The translations under genes and the position numbers were made by a program. The notes under the pieces were generated by a model. The model was not told where the DNA came from. It did not search any database and saw only the letters and a program-made list of their open reading frames with translations. 64,000 bases of DNA, taken from NCBI RefSeq assembly GCF_050937815.1, contig NZ_JACDIJ010000011.1:1-64000 (forward strand), in the 5' to 3' direction. Source of the DNA: Treponema_C sp050937815. Its GTDB lineage: Bacteria > Spirochaetota > Spirochaetia > Treponematales > Treponemataceae. Shown one piece after another: positions 8,756 to 17,178 of the stretch. Numbering within the stretch: the stretch's first letter is position 1; each line of letters opens with the position of its first letter.

Positions 8756-8788
8756 GGCGGCCTGAAAGCGCAAGTCTTTCAGGCCGCC
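8756..8788. terminator. Terminator between convergent genes
   Basis: A perfect inverted repeat with 13-nt arms (GGCGGCCTGAAAG and its complement) and a 7-nt loop lies between the hypothetical lipoprotein and the PepSY-like gene. It has a strong GC stem with only a short T tract on the plus side. Confidence 0.65.
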
Positions 8789-8815
8789 CCTTTGTGTTTA
8801 GTACGGTGCAGCGGC

Positions 8816-9259
8816 TTAGCTATCCAGTCTTAGAAAATCGCCTTTGCGGTTGAATTTCAATTCGAGACCGTTGTTTAGTTCAACTTCCTGCCCCGTTCTT
8901 TCCAAAGTCCAGTCCGTTATATAATTTTGAGGATACTGTGCCTGAACATAGGCAAGGATTTTTGCAGGAATTACCGAATCGGGAAGTTTTTCGCGCCCGT
9001 CAATCGAGGTAATTTCGCCCTTTGCATTAAAATCAAGCTCTACTCCGTTGTTAAGCTTTATTTCATAGCTGTGAGAAACGCCTTCCGTATCCTTTACCGC
9101 AAGGGCGATTGCGGCTTCGGGAAAATGCGTGTTTACATAGGAACGTACCGCTTGGGGTAAATCCTTTTCGGCTACCGGAATATCCTTTGCAAACAAAGCG
9201 CTTCCCGATACAACAAGCATTAAAAGCAAAGCGCTTATTCCGAGTATTTTTTGTTTCAT
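8816..9259 (-). CDS. Exported PepSY-like domain protein
   Basis: This 147-residue protein has a cleavable signal peptide (about 1-24, ending ALFA-KD). Two PepSY-like repeats of about 60 residues follow, each containing an NNGVELDFNAKGEI or NNGLELKFNRKGDF type hairpin after a helix ending in YVxxxFPxA or YVQAQYPQ. This matches the PepSY-like (beta-lactamase-inhibitor-like) family of small periplasmic proteins, whose molecular role is not settled. It is single, faces the preceding lipoprotein gene and shares the 8756 terminator. The ATG has a TATAACCTCC-type (GGAGG) site upstream on its strand. Confidence 0.75.
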   Translation of the reverse strand: MKQKILGISALLLMLVVSGSALFAKDIPVAEKDLPQAVRSYVNTHFPEAAIALAVKDTEGVSHSYEIKLNNGVELDFNAKGEITSIDGREKLPDSVIPAKILAYVQAQYPQNYITDWTLERTGQEVELNNGLELKFNRKGDFLRLDS

Positions 9260-9330
9260 ATAACCTCCGACGGTTTAAAGCGAATGCCGCAGCGGACAGT
9301 ACATATTTAAACCGTTTTGTTTGAACCGTT

Positions 9331-9358
9331 TTTACGGTTTAACTAAAGATACTATAAT
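9331..9358 (+). promoter_or_regulatory. Probable promoter of the acetyltransferase gene
   Basis: TTTACG (9331-9336) and TATAAT (9353-9358) are spaced by 16 nt. The small inverted repeat AACCGT/ACGGTT overlaps the -35 region. The predicted leader is about 110 nt. Confidence 0.4.
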
Positions 9359-9473
9359 TTTAAAGCTGCGGCAAGTTTATTATGATTTCAAGCACTTTTG
9401 CAAGTCCGGTGAATTTTTTACAAAGTTCAGCGATGCTTGCAATAAGGGGCGAAACGGTGTAAGCTTTTTCATT

Positions 9474-10025
9474 ATGTATATTCAGCCTAAACACATAGAG
9501 CTTTCGAACGGAAAAACGGCGGTTTTTAAAAGTCCCGAACCGGCGGATGCGGCGGCAGTCCTTGAATGTATGCGCCTTAGCGCATCACAAACGTATTTTT
9601 TACTGCGTTATCCTGAAGAAATCGTATTAACCGTTGAAGACGAAAAAAAGCGCTTGGATGATATCAATAATTCCGAAAACGGTTTTATGCTTGCGGCCTT
9701 TATAGACGGAGAATTGGTCGGTAATGCAGGAGTGTTGTGTAAAGCCGATTGCATAAAAACACGGCACAGGGGCGATTTCGGTATGGGAATAAAAAAAGCG
9801 TTTTGGGGTTTCGGCTTGGGAACCCGTATGCTTTCCGAGGCCATTTTAGCGGCAAAGCAAACGCGCTTAGAGCAAATCGAATTGGGCGTTTTTGCCGACA
9901 ATAGCCGCGCCCTGCATATGTATAAAAAAGCCGGCTTTGTGCAAACGGGTATTATTCCCCGCGCATATAAACTCAAAGACGGCACATACCGCGACGAAAT
10001 TCAAATGCTCCTTAAAATAAAATAG
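9474..10025 (+). CDS. GNAT family N-acetyltransferase
   Basis: This protein of about 183 residues has the GNAT fold, which transfers acetyl from acetyl-CoA to an amine. Visible motifs are GELVGNAGVL (strand 4), then GMGIKKAFWGFGLGTRMLSEAI containing the pyrophosphate-binding Q/RxxGxG/A-like loop, and LGVFADNSRALHMYKKAGFVQTG (motif B). It resembles RimJ/RimL-type or SpeG-type enzymes, but the substrate cannot be told. I start it at ATG 9474 because the longer frame runs back through the promoter at 9331-9358. No good ribosome binding site is seen at this ATG, so the start is uncertain. It stands alone between the PepSY-like gene and the AlkD-like gene. Confidence 0.75.
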   Translation: MYIQPKHIELSNGKTAVFKSPEPADAAAVLECMRLSASQTYFLLRYPEEIVLTVEDEKKRLDDINNSENGFMLAAFIDGELVGNAGVLCKADCIKTRHRGDFGMGIKKAFWGFGLGTRMLSEAILAAKQTRLEQIELGVFADNSRALHMYKKAGFVQTGIIPRAYKLKDGTYRDEIQMLLKIK

Positions 10026-10120
10026 CTGAACAAAGTGTCAACTATTGAGGCAAAACTCAAATTAAAGTGAGCGGCGCTATTTCAGACGCCCGTTTTAAAC
10101 CTTCCTTAAAATTGAATACT

Positions 10121-10825
10121 TTATTTGAGTGTTTTTAAGTAAGCCTTTGTTTCGGCCGGAATGCGCGTACTTTCAACCGCTTTTTGAATCGCCTTTGCGT
10201 GTGTAAAGGGTTCAAGCCGCCTGTTTTGAATGTAAGGAATCGCCGTATCGTACTGTTTAATCAGGGCAAAGCTGAAATACCAGGCAACCATCATCTTTAT
10301 ATAGTATTCGTCGGATTTGACGGCGGCGGCACGTTCAAGCATTTCCGGTTTGAATTCACTGTCAAGATAATTCGCCAGCAAAAGACCGAGGGCATAGCGC
10401 ACCGTATAGCAATGCTTCGATTTAAGCCAAACGAGGATACGCTCGTACACCGCGCCGGGATGCTTTTTGAACACAGGCGGCGAAAAAAGGTCGCAGGTTT
10501 CCCAATTGTCGATAAAGGGCAAAAAAGCTTCCGTCTTTGCAAGGCAAGTGTCAAAATCACGGATTTGTTCGACAAAAAATGCGTGCAGGTTGTTTTCTTC
10601 AAAATAAGTATGAGGAAGAACGCTCATAAAGGCTTGTGCTTCATCCGGCTCGGCTTTAAAAAAGCTTTTTGCAAAGGTACGCAGGACGGGCGTGCGGATT
10701 CCTATCATCGTTTTTTCGTCGATAGTAGGCACCAGCTTTTTATTAAAGGCCTTGTATGCTTCGTCGCGAAAAGAAAAAAGTTCTTTTTGAATGCGCTCGA
10801 CGGCATTTGCAGAAGTTGACTTCAT
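10121..10825 (-). CDS. DNA alkylation repair protein (AlkD-like HEAT-repeat glycosylase)
   Basis: This 234-residue all-helical protein matches the AlkC/AlkD family, DNA glycosylases that remove alkylated purines. Typical features are GIRTPVLRTFAK near residue 45, FIDNWETCDLFSPP with the family Trp-Glu-x-x-Asp region (about 107-115), KHxxYTVRYALGLLL, and YYIKMMVAWYFSFA (about 173-188). Length is normal for the family. It is a single gene on the minus strand with its own start (ATG at 10825). The upstream 288 bp holds no gene. Confidence 0.85.
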   Translation of the reverse strand: MKSTSANAVERIQKELFSFRDEAYKAFNKKLVPTIDEKTMIGIRTPVLRTFAKSFFKAEPDEAQAFMSVLPHTYFEENNLHAFFVEQIRDFDTCLAKTEAFLPFIDNWETCDLFSPPVFKKHPGAVYERILVWLKSKHCYTVRYALGLLLANYLDSEFKPEMLERAAAVKSDEYYIKMMVAWYFSFALIKQYDTAIPYIQNRRLEPFTHAKAIQKAVESTRIPAETKAYLKTLK

Positions 10826-11113
10826 ACGGAAATTATATCGGTTTACGAAAGCAAGTCAAGTGTGAAAATCAATGACGAATTACGTTTTTTGCGCTGATGC
10901 TTTGCGTTTTATTCTTAACAGATTTTAAACAGCGGCAGGGCTTGTAGGTAAACTGCACGTCATGTGCAGTTTACATTTTGAGTTTTACTTCACAAAATCG
11001 ATTATTTAAAACTTGTCCGCACATCCGTGTACGGGAGGTGAAAAATCCGTGTCCCGCGAAAAACGGAGCTGAAAAGCCGACACCCGAAAAGCGCGGTTCA
11101 GGCGTCCGGAATA
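10826..11113. other. Intergenic stretch with inverted repeats
   Basis: No gene is seen here. An 11-nt perfect inverted repeat with a 5-nt loop (10948-10973, GTAAACTGCAC arms) is followed by an imperfect hairpin CCGCACATCCGTGTACGG at 11017-11034. The second resembles one at 56896-56909. The first could be a terminator-like or regulatory hairpin, but it lacks a clear T tract. Confidence 0.5.
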
Positions 11114-12088
11114 TCAAACCTTAGTTTCGGCTTGCGGTTTTGAGCGAAGAATGACGGAGGCTTCGGGCCTCTTTTTAAAGCCGAACGAAATTGCGCCGTG
11201 CGGACATGCTTTTTGACATGCTTTGCAGCGGATGCATTCGGCAGAGGTTACGTCAAAAAAACGCGGGTTTTGTTCTTCGCGGGCGGAACCTTTAAGGGGC
11301 TTGATAATCGGAACCTGCATGGGGCACTCTCTTTGGCAGGCACCGCAGCGGGTACACAGGGAGGTATCCACGCTCATGCGGTACAAAGAGATTTTATTAA
11401 AAAAAGCGTAAAAGGCGCCGAGCGGGCACAGGTACTTGCAAAAGGGGCGGTAGATAAAAAGCGAAAAAATCAATACGGCGCCAAGGACGAGGGTTTTCCA
11501 GCCGAATAAAAAACCGAGGCTTGAGCGCAAGCCTTCGTTTGCCGCTATAAGGGGAAGCGCTCCTCCGAAAATACCGGCCGGGCATACCCATTTACAAAAA
11601 TAGGGGTCGCTTATGCCGAATGCGTTATGCACAAGGGCGGGAAGCAGCACGACAAAAACGGCAAGCAGTGCATATTTAAAAAGGCGCAGCGCAAAATCGA
11701 GTTTTGCCGCTACTTTAATGCGCTTTACTTTGATTTTATGCAATAAGTCCTGTACAAAGCCGAAGGGGCATAAAAAGCCGCAAATAAAGCGGCCGAAAAC
11801 CGCACCGAATACAATTGCAATGCCGCTTATATAAAAGCTGAAATCGTATTTTTTGCTTCCCGCAACCGCTTGAAAAGCTCCCACCGGGCAGGAACCGACG
11901 GCGCCCGGACATGAATAGCAGTTTAAGCCCGGAACGCAGACGTTTTTTGTGCTTCCCTTGAATATATCGCCGCGTATAAAGCCTGCAATATGGGCGTTCG
12001 AGCCTATGGAAGCACAGGTTTGTATAAAAGTTCTCGATGAAAACGGAAGCCTTTTTTTTCGGGCTTTATCACGTTTATAAGCTTTCAC
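11114..12088 (-). CDS. NapH/CcoG-type membrane 4Fe-4S ferredoxin
   Basis: This 324-residue integral membrane protein has about five hydrophobic segments. Cysteine motifs lie in the membrane part (CGFLCPFGF, CKWVCPAG, CKYLCPLGAFY), and an extra Cys cluster is near the N-terminus (CVPGLNCYSCPGAVGSCP). Two C-terminal ferredoxin clusters follow, CTRCGACQRECP and CIRCKACQKACP. The family (NapH/MauN/NosR C-terminal) moves electrons between the quinone pool and periplasmic or cytoplasmic partners. It is last in a trio with a TlpA-like thioredoxin and a small CXXC protein. The start is GTG; an 8-G tract on the coding strand, five bases upstream, serves as the ribosome binding site and could slip. Confidence 0.85.
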   Translation of the reverse strand: MKAYKRDKARKKRLPFSSRTFIQTCASIGSNAHIAGFIRGDIFKGSTKNVCVPGLNCYSCPGAVGSCPVGAFQAVAGSKKYDFSFYISGIAIVFGAVFGRFICGFLCPFGFVQDLLHKIKVKRIKVAAKLDFALRLFKYALLAVFVVLLPALVHNAFGISDPYFCKWVCPAGIFGGALPLIAANEGLRSSLGFLFGWKTLVLGAVLIFSLFIYRPFCKYLCPLGAFYAFFNKISLYRMSVDTSLCTRCGACQRECPMQVPIIKPLKGSAREEQNPRFFDVTSAECIRCKACQKACPHGAISFGFKKRPEASVILRSKPQAETKV

Positions 12089-12093
12089 CGCCG

Positions 12094-12101
12094 CCCCCCC
12101 C
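12094..12101 (-). promoter_or_regulatory. Poly-G ribosome binding site
   Basis: Eight consecutive G residues on the coding strand overlap the last base of the preceding stop codon (TAG). They lie five bases before the GTG start of the membrane ferredoxin. No other Shine-Dalgarno sequence is present. Length changes would alter spacing and possibly expression. Confidence 0.5.
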
Positions 12102-12313
12102 TAGCCTATACCGATACATTCAAGGCAAATGCGTATCGCCTTTTGCAAAACGATACGCTGTTCGCCGCGCATAATGCCGAACACGATAAAGGCGGCACCC
12201 AGTACAAGGGCGCAGGCGGCGGCAAGATTTTTTATACGTATCCCAAACGGCGGCGCGGCTTGGGGTAAAATCTCCGGTGCGGATTTGTGCCCGGATACTT
12301 TAGCCTTTTCCAT
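12101..12313 (-). CDS. Small CD1871A-family CXXC membrane protein
   Basis: This 70-residue protein has a single transmembrane segment (about 29-48, LAAACALVLGAAFIVFGIM). Its C-terminal tail contains CLEC, the CXXC motif typical of the CD1871A family of small proteins. In other anaerobes these often sit next to membrane ferredoxins and TlpA-like proteins, and the same arrangement is seen here. The exact role is unknown; a thiol or metal redox partner is inferred. I chose the ATG at 12313, 13 bp after the TlpA stop codon. The longer open frame would overlap the TlpA gene and has a non-homologous start. Confidence 0.75.
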   Translation of the reverse strand: MEKAKVSGHKSAPEILPQAAPPFGIRIKNLAAACALVLGAAFIVFGIMRGEQRIVLQKAIRICLECIGIG

Positions 12314-12326
12314 CTCGGCTGTCCCG

Positions 12327-13454
12327 TCAATTTTGAGAAGCGGCAAGCTCTGCAAGTGTTTTTGCATAAGCTGAGGCAGGGTCGCGGCCGGGAACGCCCG
12401 TAATAGGTTTACCGATAAGGTTTCCGTGAGAATCCACAAAAAACGTTGCGGGAATTGCCGAAAAGGAGCTTAAAAAGCCGCTTAAACCGGCGTTCGGCAC
12501 AATGGTTGTAAAACGCGCCGATACCTTATTCAAAATATCGCGGGCGCCCTGCGGGTCGGAATCCGAATCGATACAAATGCTTATCATGTTTGTTCCTTCC
12601 GGAAGCATGGACGAATGGAGTTTTGCAAGGTCGGGCATTTCTTTTACACAGGGCGGACACCAGGTAGCCCAGATATTTATCATCGTTACCTTATAGTCCT
12701 TGAACATATCCTGATTTACCGTTTCGCCGGTTAAGGTTTGCGCTTGAAAAGACGTTAAGCCTGCCGATGAAGGAGCGGGAGCGGACAGAGCGTTTTCGTC
12801 CGCACGTACAAGGGGAGGAAATACAAAGATATTCTTTTTAAAGTCCTTTAACTCGCCTATAAGCGTGCCGGCCTTGGTTTTTTCGTCATCGGAAAATTGA
12901 ATGTGTGCGTAATCGGTGTTATAACCGAAATAGTACGCAGTTCCGGAAAAGTCGGCTATTTTTTCAACAACCGAATAGTTTTCTTTGAGGAAGTTCAGTA
13001 TTTCCTCATCGTCCCCCTTGGGTTTTCCTGAAGGGAGGCGGAATAAAAAAGCAGCCTCAAAAGCATATTTTCGAGCTTCCTGCTCAAAAAAGACCCGCTG
13101 TTCTTGAGTAAGAGTCGCCGGATCCATTCTGGAAACCAAATCGTGCAGTTTTTGGGAATAAAAACTGAAAAGCGTTATACTGTTTGAATAGGGAAGCACT
13201 TCCAACAAACCTTCGCCGCTTAAAGTCTTAAAAGATTCGGGAACAACAAAACCGAAGCCGAATTCTTGATCGGTATAAACATTGTCGCGGTTTTCTACTG
13301 TAACCGTTTTACCCGTAAGGGTTTTCATCTTTTTTTCGTTGTATTTTTTATTCGTTTTTGTACCGAACGAAAACGCACTGCAGCTTGAAGCGGTAAAAAT
13401 CAACAAAGCGGTAACAATGGCCGCCGTTTTAAAAAATGATTGTGATTTGTTCAT
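12327..13454 (-). CDS. TlpA-like thioredoxin-fold lipoprotein
   Basis: This 375-residue protein has a signal ending in a possible lipobox (FTASSC). A long N-terminal domain (about 40-225) with no recognised family contains FGFGFVVPESFK and resembles a bacterial stress-sensing or lipoprotein domain. A C-terminal thioredoxin/TlpA domain (about 235-375) has the redox motif WCPPC in INIWATWCPPCVKEMPDL and the cis-Pro region AIPATFFVD. It should act as a periplasmic thiol-disulfide reductase or oxidase. I start it at the second of two adjacent ATGs, which gives a better distance from GAGG. It leads the three-gene unit with the CXXC protein and the membrane ferredoxin, which probably supplies or receives electrons. 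Confidence 0.8.
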   Translation of the reverse strand: MNKSQSFFKTAAIVTALLIFTASSCSAFSFGTKTNKKYNEKKMKTLTGKTVTVENRDNVYTDQEFGFGFVVPESFKTLSGEGLLEVLPYSNSITLFSFYSQKLHDLVSRMDPATLTQEQRVFFEQEARKYAFEAAFLFRLPSGKPKGDDEEILNFLKENYSVVEKIADFSGTAYYFGYNTDYAHIQFSDDEKTKAGTLIGELKDFKKNIFVFPPLVRADENALSAPAPSSAGLTSFQAQTLTGETVNQDMFKDYKVTMINIWATWCPPCVKEMPDLAKLHSSMLPEGTNMISICIDSDSDPQGARDILNKVSARFTTIVPNAGLSGFLSSFSAIPATFFVDSHGNLIGKPITGVPGRDPASAYAKTLAELAASQN

Positions 13455-13622
13455 CATAACCTCGTCGTTAAAAATGTCTTTAACATAATAATACAAAATC
13501 GCTTCAATGGTTACAAGCGGAAATGTAACTCTGTCACAGGGATTCCCTACTGGTACAAATCTTTCTTTTTATATACAATCTAAATGATAAAAACATAGCG
13601 TAAAAACAAAAGGGAGGTTTTT

Positions 13623-15386
13623 ATGAAACAATTTCGGAAAACACTGTGTCTTGTAGCGGCAGTTTTTGCCGTGCTGTTTGCATCGTGTTCAAAAAATACT
13701 TCGGCCGGTATGAAAAACGGAACCTATACGGGAACCGGAGAAGGAAAGGGCGGAGATATTTCCGTCGAAATTACCGTAAAAGGCGGCGCGGTTAAAGATA
13801 TTAAAGTTCTTTCGCATAACGAAACGCCGGGGTTCGACAAAGCTATGGAAACCCTAAAAGAGCAGGTTATAAAAACCGGTACAACCGCGCTTGATACGGT
13901 CAGCGGCTGTACGCTTACTTCGAAGGGTTTTTTACAGGCTGTCGGCGCCGCTATAACACAAGCGGGCGGAAACCCTGAAATGAATGCGGCAAAAACCGCA
14001 GGAAGCATAAAAAAAGAAGCAAAAGAACAAAGCTGCGACGTAGTGATAATCGGTGCAGGCGGTGCGGGTCTTGCCGCCGCCATTGAAGCAAAAAATGCGG
14101 GTGCCGACATTCTTGTTTTGGAAAAAATGCCTATGGCCGGCGGGAATACGCTTATTTCCGGTGCGGAAATGGCGGCTCCGAACAATTGGATTCAGCAGCG
14201 CGACGGAATAACGGACAGCCCCGAACAATTTGCAAAAGACATGATGAAAGGCGGCGATAACATAAACAATCCCGAATTGGTAAACGTAATCGCCCGCAAC
14301 GCTTTGGACGGCGCAAAATGGCTGCGTGACGAATGCGGTGTCGTATGGGAAGATTCTTTAATGTTTTTCGGCGGACATTCGGTAAAACGAAGCTTAATTC
14401 CCGCCGGTGCAAGCGGCAAAGAATTAATTACCAAAATGCTTGCAAAAGCCGAATCTTTAAAAATACCGATTTTATATAAAACCGCCGCCCTTGAATTGAT
14501 ACAGGATAAAGACGGGCGCGTTACCGGCGTTATCGCCGAAAGCGATACGGTAAAATACACCCTTTATGCCAAAAAAGCGGTTATTATAGCCTCCGGCGGT
14601 TTCGGGTCAAATATCGAAATGCGTAAAAAATACAATCCGGCTGTTGACGAAGCAATTCTTTCTACAAATACGGTAGGAAGCACCGGAGACGGTATTACAA
14701 TGGCCGAAAAAATCGGCGCCGCATTAACCGATATGGAGTATATTCAAACCTATCCCATTTGCGACCCCTTAACGGGCACCCTTTTATACTTTGACGATGC
14801 GCGCTTATACGGCCACAGTGTTATCGTCAATAAAGAAGGCAAGCGCTTTGTAGAAGAACTCGGCCGCCGCGATGTTATATCTATGGCGATAAAAGCGCAA
14901 ACGGGACATTGTTGTTATGAAATTATAGACCAGCGCGGTTTTGATGAAAGTCATTTGCAGGCAAATCATGCACCTGAAATCAACTATTTAATGAAAAATA
15001 ATTTACTGACAAAGGCCGATACCTTAGAAAAAGCGGCGGAATTTTTCGGTATAGATCAAAAAGAAGTTGTCGAAACCGTCAAACGCTACAATACATACGT
15101 TGCAAAGGGTAAGGATGAAGAATTCAACAAACGCAGTATGGTTCATCCCATTGAACAAGCGCCGTTTTATATTTTGAAAGCGGTTCCCGCCGTACACCAC
15201 ACAATGGGCGGTATTAAAATCAATACCAAGGCGCAAGTACTTAAAGCCGACGGTTCCGCTATACCCGGACTTTTTGCGGCGGGAGAAGTAACCGGAGGCG
15301 TTCACGGTAAAAACAGACTCGGAAGCGATGCCATTGCCGATATAATCGTATTCGGCCGCATTGCCGGAAAAAATGCCGCGCAATAA
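13623..15386 (+). CDS. Fused FMN-binding/FAD reductase lipoprotein, urocanate-reductase type
   Basis: This 587-residue lipoprotein (signal 1-21, Cys22 in FASC) has an FMN_bind domain (about 30-115) with SGCTLTS (94-100), the expected covalent FMN site for ApbE at Thr97. An FAD_binding_2 reductase domain (about 136-587) follows, showing IIGAGGAGLAAA, AGGNT, HHTMGG and GEVTGGVHG. Where fumarate reductases have His in QxHPT and Glu in TEAVRGNG, this protein has Tyr377 (QTYPI) and Asp391/392 (FDDARLYG). That is the pattern I recall for Shewanella urocanate reductase UrdA. Arg416, His525-526 and Arg565 are kept, while NRLGGN becomes NRLGSD. It likely reduces urocanate or a related enoate in the periplasm. 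GGGAGG precedes the ATG. Confidence 0.8.
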   Translation: MKQFRKTLCLVAAVFAVLFASCSKNTSAGMKNGTYTGTGEGKGGDISVEITVKGGAVKDIKVLSHNETPGFDKAMETLKEQVIKTGTTALDTVSGCTLTSKGFLQAVGAAITQAGGNPEMNAAKTAGSIKKEAKEQSCDVVIIGAGGAGLAAAIEAKNAGADILVLEKMPMAGGNTLISGAEMAAPNNWIQQRDGITDSPEQFAKDMMKGGDNINNPELVNVIARNALDGAKWLRDECGVVWEDSLMFFGGHSVKRSLIPAGASGKELITKMLAKAESLKIPILYKTAALELIQDKDGRVTGVIAESDTVKYTLYAKKAVIIASGGFGSNIEMRKKYNPAVDEAILSTNTVGSTGDGITMAEKIGAALTDMEYIQTYPICDPLTGTLLYFDDARLYGHSVIVNKEGKRFVEELGRRDVISMAIKAQTGHCCYEIIDQRGFDESHLQANHAPEINYLMKNNLLTKADTLEKAAEFFGIDQKEVVETVKRYNTYVAKGKDEEFNKRSMVHPIEQAPFYILKAVPAVHHTMGGIKINTKAQVLKADGSAIPGLFAAGEVTGGVHGKNRLGSDAIADIIVFGRIAGKNAAQ

Positions 15387-15427
15387 TACGCAATAATTAT
15401 ATACATTAGCCTATTCGGAGGTTCGGT

Positions 15428-17020
15428 ATGGAATTGAATTGGGATAATTTGGATACATTGGAAGCCTTTAAAAAGCTTTTATCGCTTAAGGGGCAGGTTT
15501 CGCTTAAAGAAGTACTGAACGCCGAACGGGCAGCCGGTTTTTGTGCCGAAGGGGCCGCCGGTTTGCACTATAATTATGCGGCAAAACAGGTAAACGGTCA
15601 AATCCTTTCGGTTATGCAGGAAGCTGCCGACGAAGCGCAGTTGACCGAAAAATTCAAAGCCTTGTATGAAGGCGCGGTTATAAACACGGGCGAAAAACGC
15701 AAAGTATTGCACCACTTGCTGCGCGGTCAGTTGGGGAAGGACGTATTGTACGAAACAGCGTCGGGAACAAAAAATGCGCGCGGTTTTTACGAAGAACAGC
15801 GCCTGGCCGTTGCCGATTTTGCCCGTAAAGTTCACGCAGGAAAAATCCTGAACGAAAAGGGCGAAACCTTTACCGCGGTAGTACAAATCGGCATCGGCGG
15901 CTCGGACTTGGGACCGCGGGCAATCTGCCTTGCCCTTGAAGAGTGGGCACGGGTTCAGGGCGCACAAAAAATGGATGCCCATTTTATTTCGAATGTAGAC
16001 CCCGACGACGCCGACCGCGTTATAAACGTTTTAATCCGCGACATATCGCGCACCCTTTTTATCCTCGTTTCAAAGTCGGGCACCACTCAGGAAACTTTGG
16101 CAAACGAATTGCTGGTTAAAGACTTTTTGAAAAAGGCCGGCTTGGACGCTTCCAAGCACATGATAGCCGTAACTTCGGAAACAAGCCCCCTCGCGAACAA
16201 TCCTGACTATCTTGCGTCTTTTTACATAGACGACTTTATAGGCGGACGTTATTCTTCAACATCGGCGGTCGGCGGCGCGGTACTTTCGCTTGCCTTCGGG
16301 CCAGACATATTTGAAGCCTTTTTAAAGGGCGCGCACGCTCAGGATAAAAACGCATGCGAAAAACAAATCGGTAAAAACACGGCTATGCTCGACGCCCTTA
16401 TCGGTGTTTACGAGCGCAACGTGCAGGGGTATCCGGTAACCGCGATCCTGCCCTACAGTCAAGCGCTCAGCCGCTTTCCCGCCCACTTACAGCAGGCGGA
16501 TATGGAGTCGAACGGTAAAAGCGTCAACCGTGCGGGAGGCGCCATCAATTACGCAACGGGGCCGGTTATCTTCGGCGAGCCGGGAACAAACGGTCAGCAC
16601 TCCTTTTACCAATTGCTCCATCAGGGAACCGATACGATTCCCCTGCAATTTATAGGCTTTTTGCAAAGCCAAAGCGGAACGGACATCACCGTTGACGGCT
16701 CGACAAGCCAAAAAAAGCTGTGCGCAAACCTTGCCGCACAAATCGCCGCCTTTGCCCTCGGAAAAGACGACGAAAACCCGGCAAAGGTATTTACCGGCGA
16801 GCGGCCTTCAAGCCTTATCTATGCCGAACGGTTGACCCCCGAAACCTTGGGCGCCCTACTCGCCCACTACGAAAACAAAATTATGTTCCAAGGCTTTTTG
16901 TGGAACATCAACAGCTTCGACCAGGAAGGCGTGCAGCTGGGTAAAATCCTTACAAAAAAAGTACTCGCCGGTCAAAGCGAGGGCGCCCTTAAAGTGTTCG
17001 CTTCGCTTTTAGGCCTGTGA
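15428..17020 (+). CDS. pgi: Glucose-6-phosphate isomerase
   Basis: This 530-residue cytoplasmic enzyme interconverts glucose-6-phosphate and fructose-6-phosphate. Family features are in order: IGIGGSDLGPRA (about 157-168), the phosphate-binding SKSGTTQETLANE, GGRYSSTSAVGG (about 278-289), NGKSVN, and the active-site Glu/His region GEPGTNGQHSFYQLLHQG. A C-terminal Lys region SFDQEGVQLGK closes the sequence. Length is normal for the long bacterial type. It follows the urocanate-reductase-type gene by 41 bp with its own GGAGG site, so it may be cotranscribed. It faces the helicase operon. Confidence 0.95.
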   Translation: MELNWDNLDTLEAFKKLLSLKGQVSLKEVLNAERAAGFCAEGAAGLHYNYAAKQVNGQILSVMQEAADEAQLTEKFKALYEGAVINTGEKRKVLHHLLRGQLGKDVLYETASGTKNARGFYEEQRLAVADFARKVHAGKILNEKGETFTAVVQIGIGGSDLGPRAICLALEEWARVQGAQKMDAHFISNVDPDDADRVINVLIRDISRTLFILVSKSGTTQETLANELLVKDFLKKAGLDASKHMIAVTSETSPLANNPDYLASFYIDDFIGGRYSSTSAVGGAVLSLAFGPDIFEAFLKGAHAQDKNACEKQIGKNTAMLDALIGVYERNVQGYPVTAILPYSQALSRFPAHLQQADMESNGKSVNRAGGAINYATGPVIFGEPGTNGQHSFYQLLHQGTDTIPLQFIGFLQSQSGTDITVDGSTSQKKLCANLAAQIAAFALGKDDENPAKVFTGERPSSLIYAERLTPETLGALLAHYENKIMFQGFLWNINSFDQEGVQLGKILTKKVLAGQSEGALKVFASLLGL

Positions 17021-17138
17021 ACTGTAAGACAGTATGTAAGACATAAAAACATACAAAGCGTCCGAAACGAGTAAAGTTTGCGGGGAATAAAAAACGTATA
17101 AAACATATGAGGCTTAATGCACGGCCGCCGATTGCATA

Positions 17139-17165
17139 GCTGCCGTACAATCCTTGTACGGCAGC
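17139..17165. terminator. Hairpin between pgi and the helicase gene
   Basis: A perfect 12-nt inverted repeat (GCTGCCGTACAA) with a TCC loop lies between the convergent pgi and helicase genes. No strong T tract follows, but its position suggests a bidirectional transcript end. Confidence 0.55.
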
Positions 17166-17178
17166 CGTAAGGTACATA

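Noticed and set aside
12314..12439. Longer start of the small CXXC protein
   Set aside because: It would overlap the TlpA coding region by over 100 bp in another frame; ATG 12313 fits the family length.
13497..13622. Possible riboswitch upstream of the fused FMN/FAD reductase
   Set aside because: No conserved core of an FMN or other known riboswitch could be recognised; only a divergent promoter region is supported.
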